The notes: generated by a model from the sequence alone, not told the origin. A stretch of DNA of 64,000 nucleotides from an uncultured Paracoccaceae bacterium (GCA_947498645.1 CANMKS010000003.1:1-64000), one strand, 5' to 3'; numbered from the stretch's first letter, positions 8,226 through 17,273 are shown. Program-made: numbers and translations.

Positions 8226-8468
8226 TCGGACATAAACTTCGCCAACCGGATCCGTTCTTAGGAATACTGGATCAAATGGGGACGGGATCTAGAGCGTGAA
8301 TGAATAGACCTGCTAGATAGAGAGCACAGTTCGTTTGCTGGCAACTTCTTGGCTCGGAGAACAGTGTACCCAGTGGTATGGCAACGACTAATCAGATAGT
8401 GTTTCAACTATATACCCACTGTGTTAAGCTTCTGAGACAATTCACTTGTACCTTTTTGGAGACTGTAC

Positions 8469-9209
8469 GTGTTTCCTTCCCAGTTTACCTCCGCGATCAT
8501 CGCAGTCTTTACTGCGATCATTGGTTTCTACGTAACAACTGTGATCGAAGAAATCCGATCCGGGTCCGCCGTCATTTACAGCGTGGAAAAGAAACATGGT
8601 GAAGCCGTCCTGTTTCTCAAAAATGCATCTCGTGATGGAGCCCTCCAGGATTTGCACGTAGGTATGAGCTGCGCTGATTTCAGCGAACAACGTACTTGTT
8701 TCCCAACACCACCTACCGAGCGCGAGGTTTCAATTACAAAGTTTGCCCCAGTTGCGGGCGAGGTTGCCGCACCCAACTCAACTCCATTGTCGCTGGAGTT
8801 TCGAGCAACGCTTGTCGCAGGAGCAAGTATCAAGGTAACTGTGGCCGCAAACTCAGAGAATAGCTCCGATCTGCTCTTCGTGTATTTCCCGCAGACCAAG
8901 GTCTCATCGTCCACCAACCACGACATAACACTTGTTGACGCCATCATCGGAGCGCTGCAAAGGCCCTCAACCGATGAAGAGACACCCGTCTTTTTGAGGC
9001 GTGGTAGCATTACCGCACTCTTTGTGGAGTATTACTTTTCAATAATGGCGTTAGTCATGATAGTTACATCTATCCTACTTCTGGCGTCGTTGGGTTGGTG
9101 GACTTACGACTCCATATCTCAAGCCTTCAAACCACCGGAGAAACCCGAAAGTGAACCTCAAAAGTTTGTTGTTGATCTCAGCGTTTCTGGGCGGAAGCCC
9201 AGCCTTTAG
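8469..9209 (+). CDS. Two-TM protein with an intervening beta-rich domain, unknown function
   Basis: 246 residues. One membrane segment at the N-terminus (SAIIAVFTAIIGFYVTTVI), a beta-rich region of roughly 150 residues, and one near the C-terminus (ALVMIVTSILLLASLGWW), followed by a charged tail. GGAG at 8457-8460 precedes GTG 8469 at good spacing, which decides the start. Architecture recalls TM-beta-TM sensor or effector proteins, but I recognise no named family. Its 3' end overlaps the next gene by 59 bp. It follows the STING-like gene by 243 bp on the same strand, so it may be a separate unit within the same accessory cluster. Confidence 0.65.
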   Translation: MFPSQFTSAIIAVFTAIIGFYVTTVIEEIRSGSAVIYSVEKKHGEAVLFLKNASRDGALQDLHVGMSCADFSEQRTCFPTPPTEREVSITKFAPVAGEVAAPNSTPLSLEFRATLVAGASIKVTVAANSENSSDLLFVYFPQTKVSSSTNHDITLVDAIIGALQRPSTDEETPVFLRRGSITALFVEYYFSIMALVMIVTSILLLASLGWWTYDSISQAFKPPEKPESEPQKFVVDLSVSGRKPSL

Positions 9210-10047
9210 CGACTCCATCAGAGTAACAATTGTCTTTGGAGCGTTTGAATTCCCCATCCCTGGTGGAGATGTCAAACCTTACAGAAATGGGAGGGAACTC
9301 TCTGGCATCACCCGAACCGAAATGGAAGATGGTAGCTTCGAATTTGATCTTGATGGCTGCGACGACGGGACACTATTCAAAGTAACATTAACTGGCTTTT
9401 ATACTGTCGAGGACGAGTTTCATCCTTGCGAAGCTCCCGAAATGAAAGTCGCAGCCGTGATGACGAGTTTTCAAATGGCCTCGGGAACCGTTCCTGTGAC
9501 ACCATCAGGTGCTTTCACCCTCGACTATACGTCGGTCGCCTACGCGTCATGGATTCAGGACGTTGTGGAGATTGATTCACCAACACTCACCGCAATGGGA
9601 CCTGAAGCAATTGAAAATCAGGCCAAATTGATCGCAGCGATGTCCCAGTACAACTTCGGTGAAGCTACATTCTATGCGAATGAAAATGCAGCGCTTGCAA
9701 GGCAAGGCAACTTTTCATCAACCGCTATTGGATATGCCGCATTAACCTTCGATACTGGGTTTCGGGCAATGGGTATTGATCCTGGCAAGACTGCCGTACC
9801 GCTAGTGGCACTCGATTCAAACCAGAATGGCATCCCAGTCCCCACTCTAGAAGGCATCGACGTCCTCAAAGCATACAACACTGAGTTGGTAGGTTTCTCC
9901 GACACCGATGTTTGGGGATTTGCAACCTCTTCGGCTCTTCGTGCATCAGCACAGCCAATAACTGAGCCATTGATCGAACTTGAGACTTTCGACAAGTTTT
10001 CCGGGCTTGAACTAGATGTGCCCAGCGGTATGTTTGTAGATCGGTAA
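9151..10047 (+). CDS. Secreted protein of unknown function
   Basis: 298 residues with a clear signal peptide (MNLKSLLLISAFLGGSPAFS, cleavage likely before DS) and no other membrane segment, so it is probably periplasmic or exported. No catalytic motif is recognised. The start is GTG 9151, lying inside the previous gene, with GGAG about 10 bp ahead; the long overlap with the 8469 gene implies coupled expression. I would treat the membrane protein and this secreted protein as a pair. Function unknown. Confidence 0.65.
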   Translation: MNLKSLLLISAFLGGSPAFSDSIRVTIVFGAFEFPIPGGDVKPYRNGRELSGITRTEMEDGSFEFDLDGCDDGTLFKVTLTGFYTVEDEFHPCEAPEMKVAAVMTSFQMASGTVPVTPSGAFTLDYTSVAYASWIQDVVEIDSPTLTAMGPEAIENQAKLIAAMSQYNFGEATFYANENAALARQGNFSSTAIGYAALTFDTGFRAMGIDPGKTAVPLVALDSNQNGIPVPTLEGIDVLKAYNTELVGFSDTDVWGFATSSALRASAQPITEPLIELETFDKFSGLELDVPSGMFVDR

Positions 10048-10089
10048 ACGGTTTTTCATGTTGCAGAGGTATTGGTTAGTATGGCGAGA

Positions 10090-10200
10090 ACGGCCCATTG
10101 CCGACCTTGAGCAGGTCTCCGGATGCTGCGGTCGCTGCCCGCATTGCCGACATTCGCTGCAAGCGCATACTTCAGGCTTCTTCGAACTCACACATCGCGG
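10090..10200 (+). repeat. Dispersed intergenic repeat, copy 1 (long form)
   Basis: Begins ACGGCCCATTGCCGACC, contains GATGCTGCGGTCGCTGCC in the hairpin position, CATTGCCGACATTCGCTGC, and a tail (GGCTTCTTCGAACTCACA) shared with the copy at 16.6 kb. It lies between a secreted-protein gene and marR. Confidence 0.7.
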
Positions 10201-10235
10201 ATTGTAGTCTCATCTTCATTGGTTGGCTCGAAACA

Positions 10236-10685
10236 TCACTTGTTCGCCTGGATCGCACTTATTCTAGCACTGATCTGCATAAGTGTTTGAAGCGTTGTGG
10301 AGAGGTCTTCCGATGAAACACTTTCTGTTGTTTCGTCAATAAGAGAGAGAGCGCTGCTTATAAGCGCTCCCCGAATACCTTTCGACTGTTCGGTCGCCTC
10401 AACAACAACAAGCCTGCGATCCCCCGGCGCAGCAATGCGCTCGACAAGACCTTTGGCCACGAGGCGGTCAATTAGTCTGGTGACTGTTGTACGATCCCGT
10501 AGGGTCTTCTCCGCGAGGTTGTTCATCGGTGTAGCACCATCTTCCCAAAGGATCATCAGCATGGCCCATTCCTCGACTGAAATATCAAGGCCGCTTTCCT
10601 TGATCCGTTTCTGCATTTGAGCGCGAATTTGAAAGGCGACACGATTAACCCAGTGATGCAGTTTGGTTTCGTACTCGAAGGTCAT
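10236..10685 (-). CDS. MarR-family transcriptional regulator
   Basis: 149 residues with the MarR winged-helix pattern: N-terminal dimer helix, EEWAMLMILWEDGATPMNNLAEKT, recognition helix RDRTTVTRLIDRLVAKGLVER and wing DRRLVVVEAT. MarR proteins are dimeric repressors released by small ligands. I choose ATG 10685 because AAGG lies 6 bp ahead; ATG 10691 is the alternative. It is divergent from the gene at 10755, and a perfect 17-bp inverted repeat lies between them inside a likely promoter, so it probably represses itself and that gene. Confidence 0.88.
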   Translation of the reverse strand: MTFEYETKLHHWVNRVAFQIRAQMQKRIKESGLDISVEEWAMLMILWEDGATPMNNLAEKTLRDRTTVTRLIDRLVAKGLVERIAAPGDRRLVVVEATEQSKGIRGALISSALSLIDETTESVSSEDLSTTLQTLMQISARISAIQANK

Positions 10686-10693
10686 CAGCATCC

Positions 10694-10722
10694 TTGACTC
10701 TTATGTGTATAATACACATTAT
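10694..10722 (+). promoter_or_regulatory. Candidate promoter with MarR operator
   Basis: TTGACT (10694-10699) and CATTAT (10717-10722) are spaced 17 bp apart, facing the 10755 gene. Between them lies a perfect inverted repeat ATGTGTAT-A-ATACACAT at 10703-10719, the size and shape of MarR operators. Binding there would block the plus-strand promoter, and the marR promoter on the other strand would also lie within reach. Confidence 0.65.
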
Positions 10723-10754
10723 GGCAAATACACTTTATTAATAGGACATTCCCC

Positions 10755-11531
10755 ATGACCCATCAAGGGCAATCGGAATCGCTTGAGGGACTGACCATCG
10801 TCGGTGAAAGAGGACGATTCCCGAGAGTGACTTTAGTTGAGCCGACGAAGTCTGGTTACCTGCTACTTGCTGCAGAAGTCGACCACAGACCACCGTTCAT
10901 GTTTGGCTTGGCAAGCTCAAAGAAACGCTTAGCAAAATCCATCCTCATGTCTGCGGCAGGTGAATTCCAGAACGCACCAGGCGTGAGTGATGCAACGGTC
11001 TTTAAGGCACTATTGTTGCCACCGGGTCGCAAACCCATTCGCAAGGCGGGGCAAGATATTGCACCGGCAAGATTTGACCTGGTGTTCCTACTCGAGTTTG
11101 ACACCCCCGCGAAAGCGGCTGCTCTTAAGGCTTCTCGAACTTGGCAGGATCTCGAAACTAAGATCGAGAAGTTGGCCCGTCGAACGCTAACTGTGGAAGC
11201 AACGAATGCCCGGCGGATTGGGCCAGTTGATCACAGCACGGATGGTGTGTTTCTTTTCAACTTCTTTGTTGCAGATGAATTGGTGCGTAACCTCGACATT
11301 TGGGAATACACAGCAGGTTGGTTCGAGGATCAGACAAGGCTTGATAACTCTACTCTTCTGATCCCGGCCCCAGGTCAGACAGATCATACCGTTATCAATC
11401 ACTGTAGATGGGATAGTCTTTCCGACATCATGCCATCATTGCTGTTCAAGCGCAGCTTTCACACGTTCGTTCTTGCCAATTTTGAAGCCAATGCAACGAC
11501 GGCGATGCCTATCCTATATTCACGTGCATGA
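10755..11531 (+). CDS. Uncharacterised protein divergent from MarR regulator
   Basis: 258 residues, no signal peptide and no membrane segments. I see no catalytic motif I can name; the repeat of similar phrases (FDLVFLLEFDTPAKAAALKAS) suggests an EthD/antibiotic-monooxygenase-like dimeric alpha-beta barrel, but this is weak. It is preceded by a promoter containing a candidate MarR operator, so it is likely induced by the MarR ligand. The assignment as a real gene is supported by the operator, the start position and its length. Confidence 0.65.
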   Translation: MTHQGQSESLEGLTIVGERGRFPRVTLVEPTKSGYLLLAAEVDHRPPFMFGLASSKKRLAKSILMSAAGEFQNAPGVSDATVFKALLLPPGRKPIRKAGQDIAPARFDLVFLLEFDTPAKAAALKASRTWQDLETKIEKLARRTLTVEATNARRIGPVDHSTDGVFLFNFFVADELVRNLDIWEYTAGWFEDQTRLDNSTLLIPAPGQTDHTVINHCRWDSLSDIMPSLLFKRSFHTFVLANFEANATTAMPILYSRA

Positions 11532-11540
11532 GCGATCGCA

Positions 11541-11612
11541 CCGGCCCATTCCTGCCATTGACCGACCGCTCAAGATGCTGCGGTTGCAGCCCGCATAGCG
11601 GACATTGCCCCA
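11541..11612 (+). repeat. Dispersed intergenic repeat, copy 2
   Basis: Head CCGGCCCATTCCTGCC, hairpin GCTGCGGTTGCAGC (11577-11590), then CCGCATAGCGGACATT. It sits in the gap between convergent genes. Confidence 0.8.
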
Positions 11613-11709
11613 TGATCGCAGCATTTCGGCAGGCTAGATGCTTGCATCGCGGGAAATAGCCGCCTTTAGCCACCTACGATCAAATGTCCGGTTTGGCCAT
11701 TTTGTTGGC

Positions 11710-12582
11710 CTACGACGCGCGGGCAAGATGATGTTTGGGCGAACATCCAAACTTACGAGAATAGTCCCGGCTAAACTGGGTCGGGCTTTCGTAGCCTACT
11801 TCGAACCCGGCAAAAGACACGGAAGGAACGCCGCGCTCTAACAAGGTGCGCGCCTCAATCATTCGCAAGTCTTTTTGGTACTGAAGTGGCGTCGTACCCG
11901 TCACCGATTTGAAGTGCTCGTGAAACGAGGATTGGCTCATTCCGGCGACTTGCGCCAAGTCACCAACGACGAGCGGTTCCCGAAACCTCGACCTGATCTG
12001 CTGGATCGACTTGGCAACCCGGCTGGCATGGCTGTCCACTGACAAAAGGTTCCGCAACATGCCACCTATTGGTGACAGCAGAAGGCGATAGTGAATTTCC
12101 TTCAAGATCATCGGACCAAGAACTTGTGCGTCGATGGGCGCATTCATCAGTTCCAAATAGCGCACCATCGGCGCTGTCCACGCAGGATCGGCTTTGCTCG
12201 CTGACAACGATTTGGCGTGATCCTTGTTCGCTGCAGCCTCACCAACTTGTTCGTACAAGCCGCGCAGGATGCTCAAATCCAATGAAAAAATAAGCGCCTG
12301 ATAGGGACGTTCCGTGCTAGCTTGCGTGATTTTGGAGGCCACCGGCAAATCATGACTGACCAGAAGCATGTCGCCCTCGTTCAGCTCGATAAACTGCTGT
12401 CCAACGCTCATTTCTTTCTTTCCCTGTAGGATCAGACAAATGACCGGGTTATAGACGACGGCTTCAAACACAGTGATTTCTGTGCGTTGAAAAACGTGGG
12501 CGGATGGCAGAACTCTGCCAGAAACCTCAGCTTCTCTGGCAGATAGATGTGTTGCTAGGTGTTTTAGTCGCCCCAATGACAT
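11710..12582 (-). CDS. AraC-family regulator with AraC_N-type sensor domain
   Basis: 290 residues. The first half is a cupin-like AraC_N domain (VVYNPVICLILQGKKEM is typical); the second half holds two helix-turn-helix motifs, VGDLAQVAGMSQSSFHEHFK and the C-terminal SFAGFEVGYESPTQFSRDY, ending in KFGCSP. It is divergent from an aldo-keto reductase gene 160 bp away. The arrangement resembles YqhC-type regulators that switch on aldehyde reductases in response to reactive aldehydes; that role is inferred from context. Confidence 0.9.
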   Translation of the reverse strand: MSLGRLKHLATHLSAREAEVSGRVLPSAHVFQRTEITVFEAVVYNPVICLILQGKKEMSVGQQFIELNEGDMLLVSHDLPVASKITQASTERPYQALIFSLDLSILRGLYEQVGEAAANKDHAKSLSASKADPAWTAPMVRYLELMNAPIDAQVLGPMILKEIHYRLLLSPIGGMLRNLLSVDSHASRVAKSIQQIRSRFREPLVVGDLAQVAGMSQSSFHEHFKSVTGTTPLQYQKDLRMIEARTLLERGVPSVSFAGFEVGYESPTQFSRDYSRKFGCSPKHHLARAS

Positions 12583-12742
12583 CGAGAACTCCTTTCTCTA
12601 AGCCGTAACAAACCAGCGCGCCAAAATCACGCATTAACGCCGACTTTCAGAGGAATTGACAAAACTGCCGGAGAATCTGGCAGGACGGACGGCCCTCGTG
12701 TCCATAGCTTCGGATCAAACACAAAGTCGAACGGAGCATCCC

Positions 12743-13651
12743 ATGTCTGACGCACAAACCACTTTCCCGTTGAATACGGAGACCGCCATCCCCGCAGTTG
12801 GGTTTGGCACCTATCTGATCTCGAATGACGACGCCGAAGACGCCATTCATTCTGCAATTGCGGCGGGCTATCGGCATATCGATACGGCATCGGGTTACCG
12901 CAACGAAGAAACCGTCGGTGCCGGCATCAGGAAAGGACTTGAGGTCGAAGAGCTTTCCCGCACTGATCTGTTTGTCACAGCCAAACTATGGCCCGGCAAT
13001 CCAGCCTGGGGCGATGCCCCCAAAACCGGTTCGCAAACAATCGAGGAATGCGATGCAAGCCTGTCGCGACTTGGTTTGGATTATGTGGACTTGTATCTGA
13101 TCCACGCCCCTTACGGTGGCGATATGCGTCTTGAACAGTGGCGGGCGTTGCTCGATCTGCAGGCCAGCGGCAAGGCCCGCTCAATTGGAGTGAGCAACTT
13201 CAACGAGAGCCATCTCGATGAGATCGCAGCAGCCGGATTGCTAATGCCCGATGCCAACCAGATCGAATTGCACCCCTGGTCACAGAAACCGGAACTGCTG
13301 GCCCACATGGCCAGATACGAAATCGCGCCGATTGCCTATAGCAGCCTGGTCCCACTTTCTACCTGGCGCATTGAGCCCGGTCAGGACAGCGCAAAGACCG
13401 ACGAAATGAAGGCAGATGGTGCGGCCTTTCAAGATATGGCTGAGAAATACGGCGTCTCGGAAGCACAACTGCTTCTGCGATGGGGAGTCCAGAATGGCTA
13501 CGCCGTACTGCCCAAAAGCTTGAACCCAGACCGGATGCGCCAGAACCTCGATCTTTTCTCGTTCGCTATCGACGACGCTGACATGGCGCAGATGGCAACG
13601 ATGGATCGCGGCGACGGGGTGGCTTGGGCGTCGGGCGATCCCAGCAAATGA
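12743..13651 (+). CDS. Aldo/keto reductase
   Basis: 302 residues of the AKR TIM-barrel superfamily, NAD(P)H-dependent carbonyl reductases. The catalytic tetrad region is visible: D and Y in HIDTASGYRNEE, K in VTAKLWPGNP and H in YLIHAPYG; IGVSNF and the later LLLRWGVQ-YAVLPKS cofactor region also fit. I use ATG 12743 (GGAG at 12733-12736), giving the usual AKR length; an upstream start at 12656 adds an unrelated 29 residues. Divergent AraC regulator upstream suggests aldehyde-inducible control. Confidence 0.9.
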   Translation: MSDAQTTFPLNTETAIPAVGFGTYLISNDDAEDAIHSAIAAGYRHIDTASGYRNEETVGAGIRKGLEVEELSRTDLFVTAKLWPGNPAWGDAPKTGSQTIEECDASLSRLGLDYVDLYLIHAPYGGDMRLEQWRALLDLQASGKARSIGVSNFNESHLDEIAAAGLLMPDANQIELHPWSQKPELLAHMARYEIAPIAYSSLVPLSTWRIEPGQDSAKTDEMKADGAAFQDMAEKYGVSEAQLLLRWGVQNGYAVLPKSLNPDRMRQNLDLFSFAIDDADMAQMATMDRGDGVAWASGDPSK

Positions 13652-13706
13652 TCGCTGTCGCCAAGTCTCATTCAAACAGTCCAATCTCAAATCCAATGGA
13701 GCAACC

Positions 13707-14273
13707 ATGAAACAGTCTATGTTCATAGCCGCAAGTGTCCTTGCCATCGCCATTTCTACACCGCTTTCAGCCGAAACCGTGTGCGGTGCGACCATGATGC
13801 ACGGCAGCATCGCCCAACTCAGCAACACCCATGCAACCGTGGACACATCCGTACTGATCAACGCCAACCCAGCGAAGGTCTGGGCCACGCTGACCGATTT
13901 CGACGCTATGGCCAGTTGGAGCTCCGGCACCCTTCAAGGGATGACCGGAGAGATCGAAGATGGGGGAAACGTGACGATCACCTTCATCTTTGGCACCACT
14001 GAAGATGGCACGCCCAATGTGATGGAGATACCCCATACGCTCATTTATAAAGAAGGCAGCGTTATGGGTTGGTCGGACCCATTTCCAGAAGATATCGGTG
14101 GCGGCCATGACAACCATCTCTACCGGGTTAAGGCTTGTGGTGATCAAACCTTGTTCGTCCAATCAGACGAAATCGTCGGCAATCGTTACGCGGCCAACTT
14201 CGTGGCTCAATTGCTTCCGATGTACCAAGTGTTCAACGCTGAGTTAAAGGCAGAGGTTGAAGGCCAGTCGTAA
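13707..14273 (+). CDS. Secreted SRPBCC-domain protein
   Basis: 188 residues with an N-terminal signal peptide (MKQSMFIAASVLAIAIS...PLSA) and a START/SRPBCC-type hydrophobic ligand-binding fold: VLINANPAKVWATLTDFDAM is the usual first strand and helix. Such proteins bind lipids or polyketide-like ligands; the ligand here is unknown. The last 142 bp of the gene plus 163 bp downstream are duplicated almost exactly at 41363-41667. It lies just after the aldo-keto reductase on the same strand, 55 bp apart, and could be cotranscribed with it. Confidence 0.8.
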   Translation: MKQSMFIAASVLAIAISTPLSAETVCGATMMHGSIAQLSNTHATVDTSVLINANPAKVWATLTDFDAMASWSSGTLQGMTGEIEDGGNVTITFIFGTTEDGTPNVMEIPHTLIYKEGSVMGWSDPFPEDIGGGHDNHLYRVKACGDQTLFVQSDEIVGNRYAANFVAQLLPMYQVFNAELKAEVEGQS

Positions 14274-14436
14274 GAGTTCTGTGGCGGGTCGCTGTCTGAA
14301 AAGCTTCCCGCCATAATTTGCCGAAGCCGACATTGACAGCATTGCAAAAATCCGGAGGTATGGGCTCACACTCGCCATCCGAGCAGTCGCAGCAACTTAA
14401 AGTGCGCGCTTATGACCGCGACGAGGACGGCCCAAA
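14132..14436 (+). repeat. 305-bp direct repeat, left copy
   Basis: Identical to 41363-41667 except one base (G at 14185, C at 41416). It covers the 3' end of the SRPBCC gene and the first bases (GACGGCCCAAA) of the dispersed repeat that follows. With the right copy it brackets about 27 kb in direct orientation. Confidence 0.95.
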
Positions 14437-14545
14437 GCTGCCGTCCGCCCACTGATCGAGATGCTGCGATCGCAGCCCGCTTTGCTGCCATTCGCTGCAT
14501 GAGCGAAATCTAGGCTTGGACGAATTTGCATTCTGCGGACTCTTC
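14425..14545 (+). repeat. Dispersed intergenic repeat, copy 3 (long form)
   Basis: Head GGACGGCCCAAAG, hairpin GCTGCGATCGCAGC at 14463-14476, CCATTCGCTGCAT and a tail similar to copies 1 and 4 (TAGGCTTGGACGAATTTGCA). The last 11 bases of the 305-bp direct repeat fall in its head. Confidence 0.8.
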
Positions 14546-14729
14546 AGGCCTACGCTGCAAGCGCATCAATGTCCGGTTTGGCGAACCGTTGTAAATCGGT
14601 CGTTTTAGGTAACCTATGTTGATGCAGCCAAAATTCGGAACGCTTCCAGAGCTACTGCATACCGTCATGGCCAAATGCGCAAGTTTCGGGTCGATTTTAT
14701 TGACTGGATTGTATTGAGTTGGTGTTCAA

Positions 14730-15344
14730 ATGCCAATGAACGGATCCATGCTTCAAACCTCTATCGCCCTGATCATCTTTCTATTCCCGCTTGCCTACAG
14801 CCCTGGCCCGGGCAACATGTTTTTTGCTGCCAATGGCGCACGATTTGGCTTTCGCTCAACCGTGCCTTCGAATGTGGGCTATCACCTTGCAACTTGGGTT
14901 GTGACGGCCGCGACTGGCTTTGGCTTCATTGCAGCTTTGGATCGGTTCCCCGGAATCTTCGAGTTTTTGAAAATGGCAGGTTCCCTCTACGTACTTTGGA
15001 TAGCATGGAAAATTTTTACAGCAGGGACATTAAAGGGACACGAGACCGCAAAACCTGCGACGTTTATAGATGGGGTCATTTTGCTTGTTCTTAACCCCAA
15101 AGCATATGTCATTATCGCACTAATGTTCACACAGTTCCTTGCTCAGTCGGAGGGCGGATGGGTTGTCTCGGTAGTTTTGATCTCAACTGTTTTCACCATC
15201 AACAACTTCATATCATTTTCAATCTGGGCGCTGATTGGAGACAAGATCGCAGGGTATTTCAGAACCCCTGAGAGCGCCCGAAAACTCAACATGGTTTTTG
15301 GTATTATTTTGGCCGCAGTCGCTGTTTGGATGCTCCTTTCTTAG
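14730..15344 (+). CDS. LysE-family translocator
   Basis: 204 residues, about six membrane segments, of the LysE/RhtB amino-acid exporter family. The landmark near the N-terminus, PLAYSPGPGNMFFAANG, is the characteristic SPGPxN motif; VLNPKAYVIIALMFTQF is the second conserved region. It probably exports an amino acid or related metabolite across the inner membrane. Starts at ATG 14730 or 14748 are both possible. A glutamine amidotransferase follows on the same strand 54 bp later. Confidence 0.9.
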   Translation: MPMNGSMLQTSIALIIFLFPLAYSPGPGNMFFAANGARFGFRSTVPSNVGYHLATWVVTAATGFGFIAALDRFPGIFEFLKMAGSLYVLWIAWKIFTAGTLKGHETAKPATFIDGVILLVLNPKAYVIIALMFTQFLAQSEGGWVVSVVLISTVFTINNFISFSIWALIGDKIAGYFRTPESARKLNMVFGIILAAVAVWMLLS

Positions 15345-15398
15345 GTCTTTCTATCCGCAGCACTGACTTCGAACGATTCACCGAAACCGAATGACGAA

Positions 15399-16139
15399 AT
15401 GGAGTATTCTTTGAAATTGCTGATATTTCAACACATCGACTGTGAGCATCCGGGGTCTCTTCGTGATCATCTTGAAAACGACGGCGTTGAATGCTTCACG
15501 GTTGAGCTAGATCAAGGTGAGCCAATTCCAGACTTAGAAGCTTTTGATGCACTCTGGGTCATGGGTGGTCCCATGGATATTTGGGATGTTGTAGAACATC
15601 CTTGGCTAATCGAAGAAAAGAGAGCAATCCGAACCTGGGTGCGTGACCTAAAAAGACCCTATCTCGGCATTTGTCTCGGGCATCAACTATTGGCTGACGC
15701 CTTGGGAGGCAAATGTGGGCCACAACATCCGCTGGAAGTGGGTATCCTCGAAATTGAATTCACAGATGAGGGGAAATCAGATCCACTATTCGAAGGGGTA
15801 TCCGCAGTCCAGAAATGCCTTCTGTGGCATGGAGTACAGGTCGCACAAATTCCAGATGATGCCGTTGTTCTAGCGACGTCTCTGGCTTGCCCAGTTCAAG
15901 CCATGCGGGTAGGAGCGAACGCTTGGTCGGTGCAATACCATGTTGAAATAGAGCCCGATACCGTGGGCAATTGGGCTGCAATTCCTGAATATCATAGGGC
16001 GATGATTGATGCACTTGGTGAAGAAGGTGTCGATTCCCTGACTGTGGGCGCAGAGCAGCATATGAGCGAATTTTTGAACAGTACTGGCAAGCTCTACAAA
16101 AACTTCATGCGGTTGGCGAAAGCTAGGCCGGAGGGTTAA
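15399..16139 (+). CDS. Class I glutamine amidotransferase-like protein
   Basis: 246 residues with the GATase1 fold. The nucleophile elbow YLGICLGHQLLADALGG carries the catalytic cysteine, and YHVEIEPDT holds the His-x-Glu pair. Stand-alone members of this family (GMP synthase-like) include gamma-glutamyl hydrolases and uncharacterised amidases; the substrate is unknown. ATG 15399 is taken here, but TTG 15411 with GGAG at 15401-15404 would give the more typical start LKLLIFQHIDCEHPG. Same strand as lysE, so a possible two-gene unit. Confidence 0.88.
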   Translation: MEYSLKLLIFQHIDCEHPGSLRDHLENDGVECFTVELDQGEPIPDLEAFDALWVMGGPMDIWDVVEHPWLIEEKRAIRTWVRDLKRPYLGICLGHQLLADALGGKCGPQHPLEVGILEIEFTDEGKSDPLFEGVSAVQKCLLWHGVQVAQIPDDAVVLATSLACPVQAMRVGANAWSVQYHVEIEPDTVGNWAAIPEYHRAMIDALGEEGVDSLTVGAEQHMSEFLNSTGKLYKNFMRLAKARPEG

Positions 16140-16991
16140 GAATCCAAACCCTCATTCATCGGGATTGTGCAAATTACAGTCACCACTTTGTTCGTCCAAA
16201 ACCATCGTTTCTGGAATATCACCAAACCAATTCGGTTTCCGTTGCCTGTCGGTAGCAAGCAAGCAGTTGGAACTCATGGGGCGATACAAGACAGAATTGG
16301 GGCTGACACCTGTTGCGCGTAAGGACAATGCAGATCAACTGAGCGCGCGTGGGATCCCGACGCGGCGCAGCAGGCAGTGGCATGTCTCGAACGGTTGTAA
16401 GCTGCATAACAGGGGTTGCAGGCACCGCATTAGAGCGACTTCACCGAACAGGCACGATGAGATGAGCGTAAAATCGCTCGGCGTCGATCCAACGGTTTTG
16501 AGGCAATGAATGGGCACGAAGGCTGGGTACAATTGGATTCCTTGCAGACTTCGAAGGCAGCGAAACGTCTTGATTGCAGGTTCCCGGTGCCAAAGGATAT
16601 ACGGCCCATTCCCGACCTTCGGCCTACTTTCAAGATGCTGCGGCCGCAGCCCCCATAGCCGCCATTCGCCGCGATCGCGAACTCTGGGCTTGCTCGGATT
16701 CACACATTGCGGACAGAGCGGTCATCGGTTTTTCGCGCTTCGCTGACGCAGCATTGCTTCGCGCTTGCAGCATGCTCATCGCTGCGTTGCAGATCGCGTC
16801 GCCGATGCGGCCATTTAACTTGGCTCTATGCCGTCAAATTTGACTGCGCTTTCGCTGCGCGGCGTCAGAAATATCGACGCGCGGGAGGACCTGTGAATTC
16901 TCTGTATTCAAGACATTCACCGCTTGTCTGGTTCAAACTATCTGGATCGTGGAACACGGCTTTCGGGTAAGCCGTAGCTATTCTAACACTT
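16140..16991. other. 850-bp intergenic region with one dispersed repeat
   Basis: No supported gene. The short frames on either strand have no recognisable product. It contains dispersed repeat copy 4 (16601-16722); the following 150 bp are rich in short GC-rich inverted motifs (GCTTCGCTG, GCGTTGCAG) reminiscent of further decayed repeat tails. Confidence 0.5.
16601..16722 (+). repeat. Dispersed intergenic repeat, copy 4 (long form)
   Basis: Head ACGGCCCATTCCCGACC, hairpin GCTGCGGCCGCAGC at 16637-16650, CATAGCCGCCATTCGCC, then a tail GGCTTGCTCGGATTCACACA closely like that of copy 1. Confidence 0.8.
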
Positions 16992-17273
16992 CTAGAGATC
17001 GTCAAATTCCGGAACGTTGCCGAGCCTTATAAGGAAGCTTGGCGTTCCAACCTCTCCGCTGTATGGATCCTCACTTACGATGTAGGCGTCGGCACCCGCG
17101 CAGTCTTCGGATAGAGCTTCTCGCTCGGCTCTGTTTTGTGCCTCCGACGCTGTGGAATATTCAAGTTGCTTGGCAATTTTTACGCCAGCAGGTCCATCGC
17201 GCCCAGCCTTCGTTTCGACATATGTCTGGCAGATATAGTGAATTTTCTCTGCGGTCTGCTCTGAGCTTGTCAT
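16992..17273 (-). CDS. Small uncharacterised protein
   Basis: 93 residues, charged, no signal peptide or membrane segment. The order of residues (YVETKAGRDGPAGVKIAKQL, ASEAQNRAEREALSEDCAGADAYIVSED) looks like a soluble alpha-beta protein and is consistent with coding sequence, but I recognise no family. It is followed on the same strand by nothing close; the 17324 gene is upstream of it, 50 bp away, and could be in the same transcript. Confidence 0.55.
   Translation of the reverse strand: MTSSEQTAEKIHYICQTYVETKAGRDGPAGVKIAKQLEYSTASEAQNRAEREALSEDCAGADAYIVSEDPYSGEVGTPSFLIRLGNVPEFDDL

Noticed and set aside
6066..10047. A CD-NTase (cGAS-like) gene completing a CBASS operon
   Set aside because: I looked for a GS...DxD nucleotidyltransferase pattern in all proteins from 4576 to 10047 and found none.
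16165..16843. Several frames of 67-122 codons in the 16.1-17.0 kb gap
   Set aside because: No ribosome binding sites, frames overlap on both strands, and part is the dispersed repeat.
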